DNA of 45,165 nt from Bacillota bacterium (lineage in GTDB: Bacteria; Bacillota; Clostridia; Oscillospirales; Ethanoligenentaceae): contig JAEWAU010000118.1 of NCBI GenBank assembly GCA_023391535.1, forward strand, positions 1 to 45,165, given 5' to 3'. Below, one piece after another: positions 16,259 to 24,251 of this stretch. A program made the position numbers and the translations under genes. Under the pieces are notes generated by a model that was given only the letters and a program-made list of their open reading frames with translations, made no database searches and was not told where the DNA came from. The number at the start of each line of letters is the position of its first letter. The first letter of the stretch is position 1.

Positions 16259-17083
16259 TCAGTTGAGGTTCGTATCCATGCCCTGCCCCGGCTCTTCGCC
16301 CGTCTGCGCAAAATAGGCAGCCATGGCGGGCACCAGAAACCGCTCCAACACCTCGCGCATCGGCTGCGCTTCCTTCGGCCAGTTTCCCATATCCTCGCCC
16401 GAAGTCACCAGCGCGCGCAAAACCCCCGGATTGCCGCCCGCAAAGCCCTGGGCCATCGCCCACCAGTCGCTTGCGAGCCGCCGCCCCTCCGGCCCGGAAG
16501 GGTCCTCGCCCGCCTCGTCGAGCCGCCGCAGCCGCTCAAACAATTCGCTTGCGCGTTCCATGAAGTTCCGGCAGGCTTCCGGCGAATCGAACCGTTCGGA
16601 CATCTCCCGGAACTGCTCGTCGGAAAAATAGCGGACGATGAACGCGTAGGGATTGCCCTCTTTCATCAGGCGCAGGATGGCCAGCAGCCGCTCCGTGCCG
16701 ATGCCTCCCCGTTCCCGCGCCTCCCCGATCACAAGCTCCAGCGCCGACGCGATCTTCTGCTGCGCCTCGATCTGCGCTTGCAGAATATCCCGCTGCCTCG
16801 TGAAGATTTTCACAAGGGAAGCCGCGTCGGTCTCGCGCAGGAGCCTGCCGCCGATCTCCTCGAGCGGAAAGCCCAGCGCTTTATAAAACAGAATCTGCTG
16901 GAGCCGGAGCAGATCATCCCGCGTGTAAAAGCGCCGGCCGGCCTGCGTGAAGGACGCGCGCAGCAGGCCGCTGCGGTCGTAATACTGAAGCGTGCGCACC
17001 GTTACGCCGCACAGCCGCGCCAGTTCCCCCACGGAAAAACGTTCCTGCGCATTTTCGCGCCCGCTTCGCTTTTGTTCTTCCAT
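16259..17083 (-). CDS. MerR-family transcriptional regulator with a TipA-like C-terminus
   Basis: 274 aa. An N-terminal MerR winged helix (FSVGELARLCGVTVRTLQYYDRSGL, about 16-40, then RRFYTRDDLLRLQQI) is followed by a coiled-coil dimer helix (about 85-125) and a C-terminal domain of about 140 residues. That domain resembles the TipAS-type effector domain (YFSDEQFREMSERFDSPE, then DWWAMAQGFAGGNPG). Such proteins bind a drug-like ligand and activate exporter genes. ATG at 17083 has AAGGAGG 7 nt upstream. The promoter directly upstream has a 19-bp spacer with a palindrome, so autoregulation of this regulator and the two exporter genes downstream is likely. The ligand is unknown. Confidence 0.88.
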   Translation of the reverse strand: MEEQKRSGRENAQERFSVGELARLCGVTVRTLQYYDRSGLLRASFTQAGRRFYTRDDLLRLQQILFYKALGFPLEEIGGRLLRETDAASLVKIFTRQRDILQAQIEAQQKIASALELVIGEARERGGIGTERLLAILRLMKEGNPYAFIVRYFSDEQFREMSERFDSPEACRNFMERASELFERLRRLDEAGEDPSGPEGRRLASDWWAMAQGFAGGNPGVLRALVTSGEDMGNWPKEAQPMREVLERFLVPAMAAYFAQTGEEPGQGMDTNLN

Positions 17084-17111
17084 CTTTTCCCCTCCTTTTC
17101 CGGCTGCTTTT

Positions 17112-17142
17112 ATCTTACTACATTACGTAACGTCACATGCAA
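17112..17142 (-). promoter_or_regulatory. MerR-type promoter with a 19-bp spacer
   Basis: TTGCAT (17137-17142) and TAAGAT (17112-17117) are 19 bp apart instead of 17, as in promoters that MerR proteins open by DNA distortion. A near-perfect palindrome centred on TTACGTAA (17123-17130) fills the spacer; ACGTTACGT-type sites are usual for this regulator class. Confidence 0.75.
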
Positions 17143-17186
17143 GCGCTTTTTCATCGTTTTTAAAATATTTTTTACGAAAAACAATT

Positions 17187-17232
17187 AACCGAATCGGTTT
17201 ACCGTGCTGCAATAGCGCCTGCCGATTCGGTT
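17187..17232 (-). terminator. Terminator between the pyrophosphatase and merR genes
   Basis: 11-bp perfect stem (AACCGAATCGG 17187-17197 with its complement 17222-17232), 24-nt loop, followed on the minus strand by T-rich sequence. The remaining 17233-17360 shows no gene. Confidence 0.5.
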
Positions 17233-17360
17233 CATGTGTATTCGTTTTGTTTTGAACACGTTCCGGCTCGAAAGCGTGAGACACCGCGATGCTCGCGATG
17301 GCCTGTTTCGCCGTCACCTACCTGCTCTGCCAATACCGCAACCTCGCCGTATCATACGGC

Positions 17361-17409
17361 TCAAGCGGGAACAGCCCCCGGCTTTTCGCCGGGGGCTGTT
17401 CCCGCTTGA
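17361..17409. terminator. Very long perfect hairpin after the pyrophosphatase gene
   Basis: A 22-bp perfect stem with a 5-nt loop (17361-17382 with 17388-17409), 2 bp beyond the stop codon at 17412. There is no T-run on either side, so it may act as a 3'-end stabiliser or as a bidirectional block rather than a classical terminator. Confidence 0.6.
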
Positions 17410-17411
17410 TC

Positions 17412-19046
17412 TCAAATGGTCTGGATGACGCTTCCCAGCAGCGGCACCACCTGTTTTTTGCGCGAAACCACGTCCGGCAAAAACACGCTGCCCTCGGGCT
17501 GCTCGGTGCGGAAAAGCCTTGAAGTGAGTTCGCGCGCCGTGCCGGCGAACAGCACCTGCGAGCCCTTCTCCCGCACGTCGGTGAGCAGCAGGAGCAGCAG
17601 ATCGTAGCCGCGTTCGTCGCGGACCTCCCTTAATACCGGCAGCATCGTCTCCTGCATATGCTCGAGCCCCTTGTTGATTCGGAAATACACCTGCCCCACG
17701 CCGATTTTGTATTTGCCCAGGCGGAAATCCTTGAAATCGGTGAACAGAATCTGCCGCGGGCTCATGCCCTCCAGCGAGGCGCCCGCCTCGAACATAGCCG
17801 CGGCAAACGAATCCGGCTCGATGCCCGCAATCGCCGCCAGACGCCGCACCGTTTCGGTGTCCCTCTTCGTGGCCGTGGGGGATTTTAAATTCAGGGTATC
17901 CGAAAGGATGGCCGCACAAAGGATGCCCGCCAGTTCCGGCTCCGGCTCCAGCCCGTTTTCGGCGTAGATGCCGGCCACCAGCGTGGCCGTGCTGCCCACC
18001 GTGTCGTTGCGGAAATACACCGGCGCTCCTGTCTGGATATCGCCGATGCGGTGATGGTCGAGGATTTCCAGAATCTCCGCTTCCCCGATGCCGTCCACCG
18101 CCTGAAGCAGCTCGTTGTGATCCACCAGAATCACCTTTTTGCGCATGGAAGTGATGAGATGGTAGCGCGAAATAAAGCCGCGCACCACGCCGTCGGCATC
18201 CACCACCGGATAACTGCGGTGGCGTGTCTGAAGCATCTTTTCCCGGATGTTATCCACATAATCGTCGATATGGAACAGCACGATGTCTTTGGTTTTCATA
18301 ATCATTCCGATGGGCAGGCTCTGGTTGATGAGCCGGGCCGTGGTGAACGTGTCGAGTTTCGTTTCCACCACCGCGCAGCCCTGCCGGCGGGCGCGCTCGA
18401 GAATGGGCCCGCTCGCACGGCTTCCGCAGGTGAAAACCATGCACTGCACCTGCGCATCGAGCAGTTTTTCCTGCGAATCCTCACGGTTGCCCACGAGCAC
18501 GATGTCGCCTTTGGAGATGAACGGCTCCAGGCTGCGCGGCTCCATGGCCGCCACGGCCACCCGGCCCGTGATCATCTGCTCCGGGTCCTCTCCCGTGCGG
18601 ATCTCGGCCTCGAGCGTCTGGGCCAGGTTCCCGATGGGCGTGTTGCGAAACGACAGCGTATCCGTGGAAGCGCTCATGTAGTTTTGCGTGATCTCCGAAA
18701 GCGTCACGATACCCAGAAGCTTTTCGCCGGCCCCCACCACGGGGAGCGTTTTGATGCTGTCCCGCTGCATCAGCTCCCACACCGCTTTGATGGGCACCTC
18801 CGGCGTAACCGGCCGGACAATGTCGATGTCGAGATCGCTTACCTGCGTGCGCACTGTGGCGAGGAAGGGCGGCGGAGCCACGCCGAAGCGGTGCAGCACG
18901 AATTCCGTTTCCTTGTTGATGTTTCCAAGGCGCACCGGCACGGCGTCCATTCCGAGCCGACGCTTGAGCGAGGCGTATGCGATGGACGAACAGATGGAAT
19001 CGGTATCCGGGTTCCGGTGCCCGCAAACGTAAACCTGTTCCGACAT
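17412..19046 (-). CDS. Family II inorganic pyrophosphatase with CBS and DRTGG domains
   Basis: 544 aa. Cytoplasmic manganese-dependent enzyme splitting pyrophosphate to phosphate. The N-terminal half of the DHH catalytic domain carries CGHRNPDTDSICSSIAYA (8-25). A regulatory insert follows: first CBS domain (about 72-125), DRTGG domain (about 130-240) and second CBS (about 245-300). The DHH motif LDHHRIGD and the DHHA2 domain complete the protein. In this class adenine nucleotides bind the CBS pair and control activity (AMP or ADP inhibit; diadenosine polyphosphates activate). ATG at 19046 has GGAGG 9 nt upstream. It is transcribed alone from a promoter at 19145-19173, divergent from the phosphatase gene at 19339. 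Confidence 0.93.
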   Translation of the reverse strand: MSEQVYVCGHRNPDTDSICSSIAYASLKRRLGMDAVPVRLGNINKETEFVLHRFGVAPPPFLATVRTQVSDLDIDIVRPVTPEVPIKAVWELMQRDSIKTLPVVGAGEKLLGIVTLSEITQNYMSASTDTLSFRNTPIGNLAQTLEAEIRTGEDPEQMITGRVAVAAMEPRSLEPFISKGDIVLVGNREDSQEKLLDAQVQCMVFTCGSRASGPILERARRQGCAVVETKLDTFTTARLINQSLPIGMIMKTKDIVLFHIDDYVDNIREKMLQTRHRSYPVVDADGVVRGFISRYHLITSMRKKVILVDHNELLQAVDGIGEAEILEILDHHRIGDIQTGAPVYFRNDTVGSTATLVAGIYAENGLEPEPELAGILCAAILSDTLNLKSPTATKRDTETVRRLAAIAGIEPDSFAAAMFEAGASLEGMSPRQILFTDFKDFRLGKYKIGVGQVYFRINKGLEHMQETMLPVLREVRDERGYDLLLLLLTDVREKGSQVLFAGTARELTSRLFRTEQPEGSVFLPDVVSRKKQVVPLLGSVIQTI

Positions 19047-19144
19047 GGCGGCAATCCTCCGTTGTGGTTTCCTGGCTCTTTTGTTTCCCGACCGGAGCGG
19101 CGGATTTTTCCGCAGCGGACGCGCCGGCCTCAGCTCCCATTACC

Positions 19145-19173
19145 AGTATGGCCGACCGGCGGGCAAAAGTCAA
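19145..19173 (-). promoter_or_regulatory. Promoter for the pyrophosphatase gene
   Basis: TTGACT (19168-19173), 17-bp spacer, CATACT (19145-19150) on the minus strand, about 100 bp before the start codon. Confidence 0.55.
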
Positions 19174-19190
19174 CGCCGCGCCGCGCGGGC

Positions 19191-19219
19191 TTGCCTTTTT
19201 CCGGCTCCCGGTGTATGCT
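19191..19219 (+). promoter_or_regulatory. Promoter for the metallophosphatase gene
   Basis: TTGCCT (19191-19196), 17-bp spacer, TATGCT (19214-19219). It is divergent from the pyrophosphatase promoter, with 17 bp between the two -35 elements. Confidence 0.5.
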
Positions 19220-19338
19220 AAAAAAGCTCCGCACCCGCAGGCGGCAAGGCCCGCGCGGGCGCGTTCCGCCTCCGCAATTTTTCGTTCCCGCACGCGGCGC
19301 GGTTTTGTGCCCGACATGTGGGATTTGGGGAGGACGCC

Positions 19339-20055
19339 ATGACCTATGTGATCAGCGATCTTCACGGGCATTTCCGGGAATCGCAGAAGATGCTTTCCAA
19401 AATCGGTTTTTCCTCGGGCGACCGGCTCCTTCTGGCGGGCGATCTGACGGACAAGGGTCCCTGCCCCGTTGAGTGCGTACGGTTTGCCATGGAGACGCCC
19501 GGCGTAACCACGCTGCTCGGCAACCACGACCTCATGGCCGCCGAGGCCATTAGGGACGGGATGCAGGGCGAAACCTTCGCGCGCTGGAAGCGCAACGAAG
19601 GAGAAGCCACTTATGCGGCCTTTCGCCGCGAGAGCGCCGGTTTCATCGAGCACTACACCGCGTGGGTATCCCGTCTGCCCTGCTACGAGCTGGTTCTCAC
19701 CGGCGGGCAGCCCTTCGCCGTCTGCCACGCCGGCGCGGATTTTACAGGCCTCGAACGGCAGGCTTCCCTAGACCCTGCCGACGTGCTCGCGGCGATGGCT
19801 CCGCACGAAATCGTGTGGAACCGCTACGCGCTTCGCCTGGCGCGCAAACCCGCTCTGCTGCGCAGACTTACGCACACGGTGGTGTGCGGCCACACGCCCA
19901 CCTGGCAGTTTTGCAAAAAACGCGGCGGCAAAATCCTCGATTACGGCAACCTCATCTGCATCGACTGCGGCGCCGCTTACAGCGAATACCCGTGGAGCGC
20001 GCTGGGCTGCCTGCGGCTCGAGGACCGTGCGCAGTTCACCGTTCCCTGCCGCTGA
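19339..20055 (+). CDS. PPP-family metallophosphatase (ApaH/PrpE-like)
   Basis: 238 aa. Calcineurin-like phosphatase fold with the three metal-site motifs SDLHGH (6-11), GDLTDKG and LLGNHD, plus the late VVCGHTPTW and the CIDCGAAY strand, all intact. This is the pattern of bacterial PPP enzymes that act as protein phosphatases or as Ap4A hydrolases; which one cannot be told. ATG at 19339 follows GGGGAGG with a 5-nt gap; an upstream frame start at 19318 has no site. It is the first plus-strand gene of the island and is divergent from a pyrophosphatase whose class is activated by Ap4A-like nucleotides, which makes an Ap4A link thinkable but unproven. Confidence 0.85.
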   Translation: MTYVISDLHGHFRESQKMLSKIGFSSGDRLLLAGDLTDKGPCPVECVRFAMETPGVTTLLGNHDLMAAEAIRDGMQGETFARWKRNEGEATYAAFRRESAGFIEHYTAWVSRLPCYELVLTGGQPFAVCHAGADFTGLERQASLDPADVLAAMAPHEIVWNRYALRLARKPALLRRLTHTVVCGHTPTWQFCKKRGGKILDYGNLICIDCGAAYSEYPWSALGCLRLEDRAQFTVPCR

Positions 20056-20073
20056 AATCAGCCGGGCACGGCC

Positions 20074-20102
20074 TTTTCATTTCCCGAAACGCGGCGTATA
20101 AT
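20074..20102 (+). promoter_or_regulatory. Promoter upstream of the E2-like gene
   Basis: TTTTCA (20074-20079), 17-bp spacer, perfect -10 TATAAT (20097-20102). The -35 is weak. Confidence 0.45.
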
Positions 20103-20152
20103 GGAAAGAAAGCGACAAATTTCCGCTTTTTCCACCTGTGCGGGTGAATTTT

Positions 20153-21052
20153 ATGAGATTTGGCGGCGGTAGGATGAAACCATACAAACGGCGTTTCGGT
20201 GACCGGTATGACGGCAGGCGAGTCCGCACCATTTCCCCATTTTTCAAGCTCGTTCCCTACATTATGCGCACCCGGGCGGACGCGCAGAACTTTTTTGACG
20301 AGCGCATCGATATCGGACCGGCGGAGGCCTACCTGCACTCCAAAAAGGACGCAAACCTCCGGAATTTCGGCCTTCTGGCCATCTCCATGGCGGCCCTTGT
20401 GCGCACCTTTTCCCAGAAGCCGGGCATGAACCGGTTCGTTGCCGGACACCGTATCTATGCCCGCAACGAGATCAGCATCTCGCTGGCCATCAAGCGCGAG
20501 ATGCAGGTGGACAGCCCCGATACCACCATCAAGCTGGTGTGCGATCCGGCCGACACAATCTTCGATGTAACGCAGCGTCTTTCGAAGCTGCTCGAACAGA
20601 ACAAGGCGGTTTCGTCGGTGAACGGCACCGATAAAACGGCCCGCTTTTTCTCGATCTGCCCCGGGTTTTTGGTGGACTGGGCTGTGAGGCTCCTCATGTT
20701 CCTCGACGACATCGGCAAGATGCCCAAAGCCATCAACCGCGTCAGCCCGTTCCATGCCAGCGTTTTCATCACGGACCTCGGCTCCATCGGCATCCAGCCC
20801 ATCTATCACCACATCTACAATTTCGGCACCGTTTCCGTATTCGTGGCGTTCGGAACCAAACGGCGCGAAAAGTACATCGACAGCGACGGCGTTTCCCGCG
20901 AGCGCGGATATCTCGATTTCAAGATCGTTACGGACGAGCGCATCGCCGACGGCTTCTATTACGCCAGCGCGTTCAAGCTGTTCAAAAGTCTGATGCTGCA
21001 CCCCGAGCGTCTGGAAGTCCCTCCGGAGCACGTACCGGAGGATCTGGACTGA
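20153..21052 (+). CDS. Stand-alone E2-like acyltransferase-fold protein
   Basis: About 299 aa. The C-terminal part (GYLDFKIVTDERIADGFYYASAFKLFKSLMLHPE) matches the end of the catalytic domain of 2-oxo acid dehydrogenase E2 and chloramphenicol acetyltransferase folds, where the motif is DHRxxDG. Here the catalytic His is Glu (DERIADG). There is no lipoyl domain and no E1 or E3 gene nearby, so it is not part of a dehydrogenase complex and may be inactive or use another chemistry. A basic N-terminus (about 1-25) precedes the fold. Start: ATG at 20153 with GGTGA 5 nt upstream; GTG 20138 and ATG 20174 are alternatives. Confidence 0.65.
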   Translation: MRFGGGRMKPYKRRFGDRYDGRRVRTISPFFKLVPYIMRTRADAQNFFDERIDIGPAEAYLHSKKDANLRNFGLLAISMAALVRTFSQKPGMNRFVAGHRIYARNEISISLAIKREMQVDSPDTTIKLVCDPADTIFDVTQRLSKLLEQNKAVSSVNGTDKTARFFSICPGFLVDWAVRLLMFLDDIGKMPKAINRVSPFHASVFITDLGSIGIQPIYHHIYNFGTVSVFVAFGTKRREKYIDSDGVSRERGYLDFKIVTDERIADGFYYASAFKLFKSLMLHPERLEVPPEHVPEDLD

Positions 21053-21106
21053 AATTTTCCGCTCAAACGAACGCCCACAGGGGAATAAACAGATTTCCGC
21101 AGGCTG

Positions 21107-21133
21107 TAAATATTCCGCGCCGGATGTCGATAA
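21107..21133 (+). promoter_or_regulatory. Sigma-D/sigma-28 (flagellar) promoter
   Basis: TAAA (21107-21110), exactly 15 bp, then GTCGATAA (21126-21133). The consensus is TAAA-N15-GCCGATAA, so 11 of 12 positions fit. It stands directly before the FlxA-like gene, a family known as a late flagellar gene in E. coli. Confidence 0.65.
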
Positions 21134-21173
21134 AATAGACGACAGTCAGTTTATAGCCCGGGGAGTGACAGAA

Positions 21174-21944
21174 GTGATCGGGATATCGGCAATCTCGTCC
21201 AGCGCATACGCGTATTCATCTTCCACTGATACCAGTAGTACCATACGGCAGCTGCAAGATCAGATCAAGCGCCTGCAAGAACAGCTCAAAACGATATCTG
21301 AAAGCAAGCAAAGCTCCTTCAGCCGCAATTCCAGCAGTTCCGACAGCCAGGAGCAGGCCAGCAGCATCGATTCGCAGATTCAGCAGCTGGAGATGCGTAT
21401 TCAACAGCTCCAGCAATCGGAAAACGGTAAAAACCAGAACAGCAAAACTTCTCAAAGCGCGGAAGCACCGACGAGCACGCAAGCCCAAGACCAATCGATA
21501 GACAGCGGCACCATGATCGGCCTGATTAACGCCGGGTATTCATATAAGGCGGCCACAAAGCTCAAGAGCACCGGCGCCAATTTGCAGAGCCGGAGCAATG
21601 AACTAAAGTCGGATGCAGAACTGGATCAGGAAAAGAATCCGGAACTGGCGGCCAAAGAGAGTGCGGAGTCCGCCGCCGAGCAGTCTCAAGCGCAGAAAGC
21701 ACAAAGCACCGCACACGCGAAGTTGGGTGACGCTGTTTTGCAGGCGCAGAGCGCCACAAAGGCGACGGAAGAATCCGGCACTTCTTCTACGCAAGTCAGC
21801 GGCTCCACGGCTTCTACGCGAGCGGACAATTCAGCTGCATCTACCCCCGGTGCGGCGCAAACCGACGGCGGCAATTCGGCGGCAACGGGCGCCAAAAGCA
21901 CGCAGTATTCTCTGCTCTATGAAAAGCTGGATGTGAAGGCGTAG
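21174..21944 (+). CDS. FlxA-like Ser/Gln/Ala-rich coiled-coil protein
   Basis: 256 aa from the GTG at 21174, chosen because GGGGAG lies 8 nt upstream (a GTG at 21165 overlaps that site). The N-terminus is MIGISAISSSAYAYSSS. Residues about 22-85 form heptad-rich coiled coil (IRQLQDQIKRLQEQL, then IQQLEMRIQQLQQ), the signature of FlxA-like proteins. The rest is Ser, Ala, Gln and Thr rich and probably disordered, apart from MIGLINAGYSYKAATKL around 113-129. No signal peptide and no cysteine is seen. Function is unknown; the sigma-28 promoter links it to the flagellar regulon. Base composition is less GC-rich than its neighbours. A strong terminator follows. Confidence 0.7.
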   Translation: MIGISAISSSAYAYSSSTDTSSTIRQLQDQIKRLQEQLKTISESKQSSFSRNSSSSDSQEQASSIDSQIQQLEMRIQQLQQSENGKNQNSKTSQSAEAPTSTQAQDQSIDSGTMIGLINAGYSYKAATKLKSTGANLQSRSNELKSDAELDQEKNPELAAKESAESAAEQSQAQKAQSTAHAKLGDAVLQAQSATKATEESGTSSTQVSGSTASTRADNSAASTPGAAQTDGGNSAATGAKSTQYSLLYEKLDVKA

Positions 21945-21960
21945 AGTACGCATGGTATGG

Positions 21961-21991
21961 AAAACCGCTCCCTGTTCGGGGGCGGTTTTTA
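21961..21991 (+). terminator. Intrinsic terminator of the FlxA-like gene
   Basis: Stem built from AAAACCGC and GCGGTTTT with a few extra inner G-C pairs, followed by TTTTTATT. Confidence 0.75.
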
Positions 21992-22072
21992 TTGCATATT
22001 CTTTCCTATATTGAGAGTTGACGATAATATCGGCCAACCCGGTTTCCGGGGCTTTTCCGAGGGGCAAAGCAA

Positions 22073-22101
22073 AAGCCGCAACCCTTGACGGGCTGCGGCT
22101 T
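22073..22101 (-). terminator. Terminator after tRNA-fMet
   Basis: 8-bp stem AAGCCGCA/TGCGGCTT with a 13-nt loop, then TTTTGCTTTG on the minus strand, 5 bp beyond the tRNA 3' end. Confidence 0.65.
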
Positions 22102-22106
22102 CGCGG

Positions 22107-22183
<77 letters not shown>

Positions 22184-22218
22184 ATATTCATTTGCGCTCA
22201 TCTCCTGAGTGCTCAATC

Positions 22219-22247
22219 AGTATACTATATATTTTCGGAAAAGTCAA
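22219..22247 (-). promoter_or_regulatory. Promoter of tRNA-fMet
   Basis: TTGACT (22242-22247), 17-bp spacer, TATACT (22219-22224) on the minus strand, about 35 bp before the tRNA. Close to the sigma-A consensus. Confidence 0.75.
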
Positions 22248-22299
22248 CAGGTAAATCCTGATTTATCGTTTTTTATTTTGGAGCGCCCCCACAGTACGC

Positions 22300-22339
22300 A
22301 AAAACGGGGTCCCGCCGGAAATCCGGGGGCCCCGTTTTT
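22300..22339 (-). terminator. Terminator after folD
   Basis: 10-bp outer stem AAAAACGGGG/CCCCGTTTTT with a further GC-rich inner stem, ending in five T on both strands; just beyond the folD stop. Confidence 0.75.
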
Positions 22340-22343
22340 GCCT

Positions 22344-23198
22344 TTACACGGGGTTTTGCAGCAGGGCCGCCTTCAGCGTATTGCACAGCAGCATGGCGCG
22401 TGTCATCGGGCCCACGCCGCCCGGCACCGGTGTGATGGCGGAAGCTTTTTGCGATACGGCGTCAAAATCCACGTCGCCGCAGAACCTGCCGTCCGGAAGC
22501 CGGTTCATTCCGACATCGATCACCACCGCGCCCTTCTTGACCATATCGGCCGTTACAAAATGGGGGCGCCCCACGGCGGCGACGAGAATATCGGCGCGCG
22601 CGGTAACAGCCGCAAGGTTTTTGGTGCGCGAATGGCAAACCGTCACCGTGCCGTTCGCGTGCAGCAACAGCATAGCCATGGGCTTGCCCACGATATTGCT
22701 GCGCCCAATCACTACGCAGTCTTTGCCCGATACTTCGATGCCGGCGTCTCGCAGAAGCTCCATGATGCCCGCGGGCGTGCAGGGCAGGAAATCGTAATCG
22801 CCGATCATGATTTTGCCGACGTTCACGGGGTGGAACGCATCCACGTCCTTTTCCGGCGCGATGGCGTTGATCACGGCTTTTTCGTCGAGATGCGCCGGCA
22901 GCGGCAACTGCACGAGGATGCCGCTCACCTCCGGCTTGCGGTTAAGTTTTTCCACCAGAGCGAGCAGTTCCTCCTGCGCGGTATCGGCAGGAAGCTTGTA
23001 TTCCTCCGAATGGATGCCCACCGCCCGGCAGTCCCGCTCTTTGTTCGTGACATATACACGCGAAGCGGGGTCGTCCCCCACAAGGACCACCGCAAGCCCC
23101 GGCGCAACGCCGCGGGCCTGCAGCTCGCGCACCTGTGCCGCAACGCGTTCCTTCACGCGCGCCGCAACCGCCTTGCCGTCCAGTATCGCTGCCGCCAT
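22344..23198 (-). CDS. folD: Bifunctional methylene-THF dehydrogenase/cyclohydrolase FolD
   Basis: 284 aa, full length. Interconverts 5,10-methylene-, methenyl- and 10-formyl-tetrahydrofolate with NADP+. Visible motifs: the catalytic Lys region SRVYVTNKERDCRAVGI, the quinone-like loop GILVQLPLP, DVDAFHP, GRSNIVGKPMAMLLL (nucleotide-binding) and the C-terminal ITPVPGGVGPMTRAMLL. Its ATG overlaps the lgt stop by one base (TAATG), so the two are translationally coupled. An AGGA precedes the start. A terminator follows at 22300-22339. Confidence 0.97.
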   Translation of the reverse strand: MAAAILDGKAVAARVKERVAAQVRELQARGVAPGLAVVLVGDDPASRVYVTNKERDCRAVGIHSEEYKLPADTAQEELLALVEKLNRKPEVSGILVQLPLPAHLDEKAVINAIAPEKDVDAFHPVNVGKIMIGDYDFLPCTPAGIMELLRDAGIEVSGKDCVVIGRSNIVGKPMAMLLLHANGTVTVCHSRTKNLAAVTARADILVAAVGRPHFVTADMVKKGAVVIDVGMNRLPDGRFCGDVDFDAVSQKASAITPVPGGVGPMTRAMLLCNTLKAALLQNPV

Positions 23199-24214
23199 TA
23201 TTCCTGATCCTCCGTCCGGTCGGTTTCCTCTCCGGCTTCCCCGGATTCCGGTTTTCCGGCTTCCTGGGCGTCCTCCGCGGAAGCCGTTTCGTCCTCCGCT
23301 TCGTCCTCAGAAGAAGCTTCTTCGCCGCTCTCCTCGGCTTCCGCTATCGCTTTGGAGGCGTCCTCAAACAGTGGGTGATAGCCGCCGGCGCCTTCCACAA
23401 CGCCCTTCAGGGTGGAGCGCTTGTAAAGCAGCAGCGACACCGACGCGATGAACAGCACGGTGGCCACGAGCATGGAGATCTTCAGGTTGCCGAGCATGAG
23501 GCTATCGGACCGCAGCCACTCGATGAAGAAACGCCCGAATGCGTACCAGGCCGTATACATCAGGAAGATTTCGCCGTTGAACCGGCGGTGCTTTTTGCTG
23601 TAGGTATGTAGCAGGGCAAACCCCAGCAGGCACCACAGCGATTCATAGAAAAAGCAGGGATGCACGGTAATATACTGGCCCGCGACGGAATCATAGAGCT
23701 TCATGCCCCACGGCAGGCTGGTCTGGCCACCGTAGGCTTCCTGGTTGATGAAGTTGCCCCAGCGGCCGATGCCCTGGCCGATGGCAAAGCCCAGCGCGGC
23801 GATATCGAACACCGCGCCGGTGGAGATTTTCTTCACCTTGCACACAACCAGCGCGGAAGCGAACGCGCCGATGATGCCGCCGTAGATACCGAGCCCGCCT
23901 TTCCAAACGGTAAGCATGGTGAGGGGTGCGGAAAAATACGGGTCGGTTCCGGTGAGCGGATCGACATAGAACAGCACGTAATACAGCCGCGCGCCGATGA
24001 TGCCGAAGATGATGCCGAAGATGATGACATCCGAGAGATCGTCCACGGAGATGCCGAACGAGGGCGCGCGGCGCATGCCGTAGACCATGGCCAGCAGAAG
24101 CCCCACGGCGATGATGATACCGTACCAGGCGATCGGCCAGCTGCCGATTTTGAACGCGGTGGGGTTGATGTGAATGTTGTTGATGCCAAGGCCGGGGAAC
24201 GAAATCGGGCCCAT
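23198..24214 (-). CDS. lgt: Prolipoprotein diacylglyceryl transferase Lgt
   Basis: Membrane enzyme that moves diacylglycerol from phosphatidylglycerol to the lipobox Cys of preprolipoproteins. 338 aa; seven or so membrane segments and the signature GQGIGRWGNFINQEAYGG (about 147-163), then HPCFFYESLW. The position of E. coli His103 (HGGLIG) is Tyr here (IYGGIIG). After the last membrane segment there is an unusual acidic tail of about 50 residues rich in Glu, Ala, Ser and Asp, which most Lgt proteins lack. Start ATG 24214 with AGGAG 9 nt upstream. It is coupled to folD. A family B repeat lies just upstream. Lipoproteins in this window (28559-29236 and 36863-38128) are likely substrates. Confidence 0.95.
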   Translation of the reverse strand: MGPISFPGLGINNIHINPTAFKIGSWPIAWYGIIIAVGLLLAMVYGMRRAPSFGISVDDLSDVIIFGIIFGIIGARLYYVLFYVDPLTGTDPYFSAPLTMLTVWKGGLGIYGGIIGAFASALVVCKVKKISTGAVFDIAALGFAIGQGIGRWGNFINQEAYGGQTSLPWGMKLYDSVAGQYITVHPCFFYESLWCLLGFALLHTYSKKHRRFNGEIFLMYTAWYAFGRFFIEWLRSDSLMLGNLKISMLVATVLFIASVSLLLYKRSTLKGVVEGAGGYHPLFEDASKAIAEAEESGEEASSEDEAEDETASAEDAQEAGKPESGEAGEETDRTEDQE

Positions 24215-24251
24215 TTGTATCAGCTCCTGTTCTTTTTCTTGTACTGCAGTT

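Noticed and set aside
17123..17317. Short minus-strand frame before merR
   Set aside because: It runs through the MerR promoter and a terminator hairpin and has no ribosome binding site.
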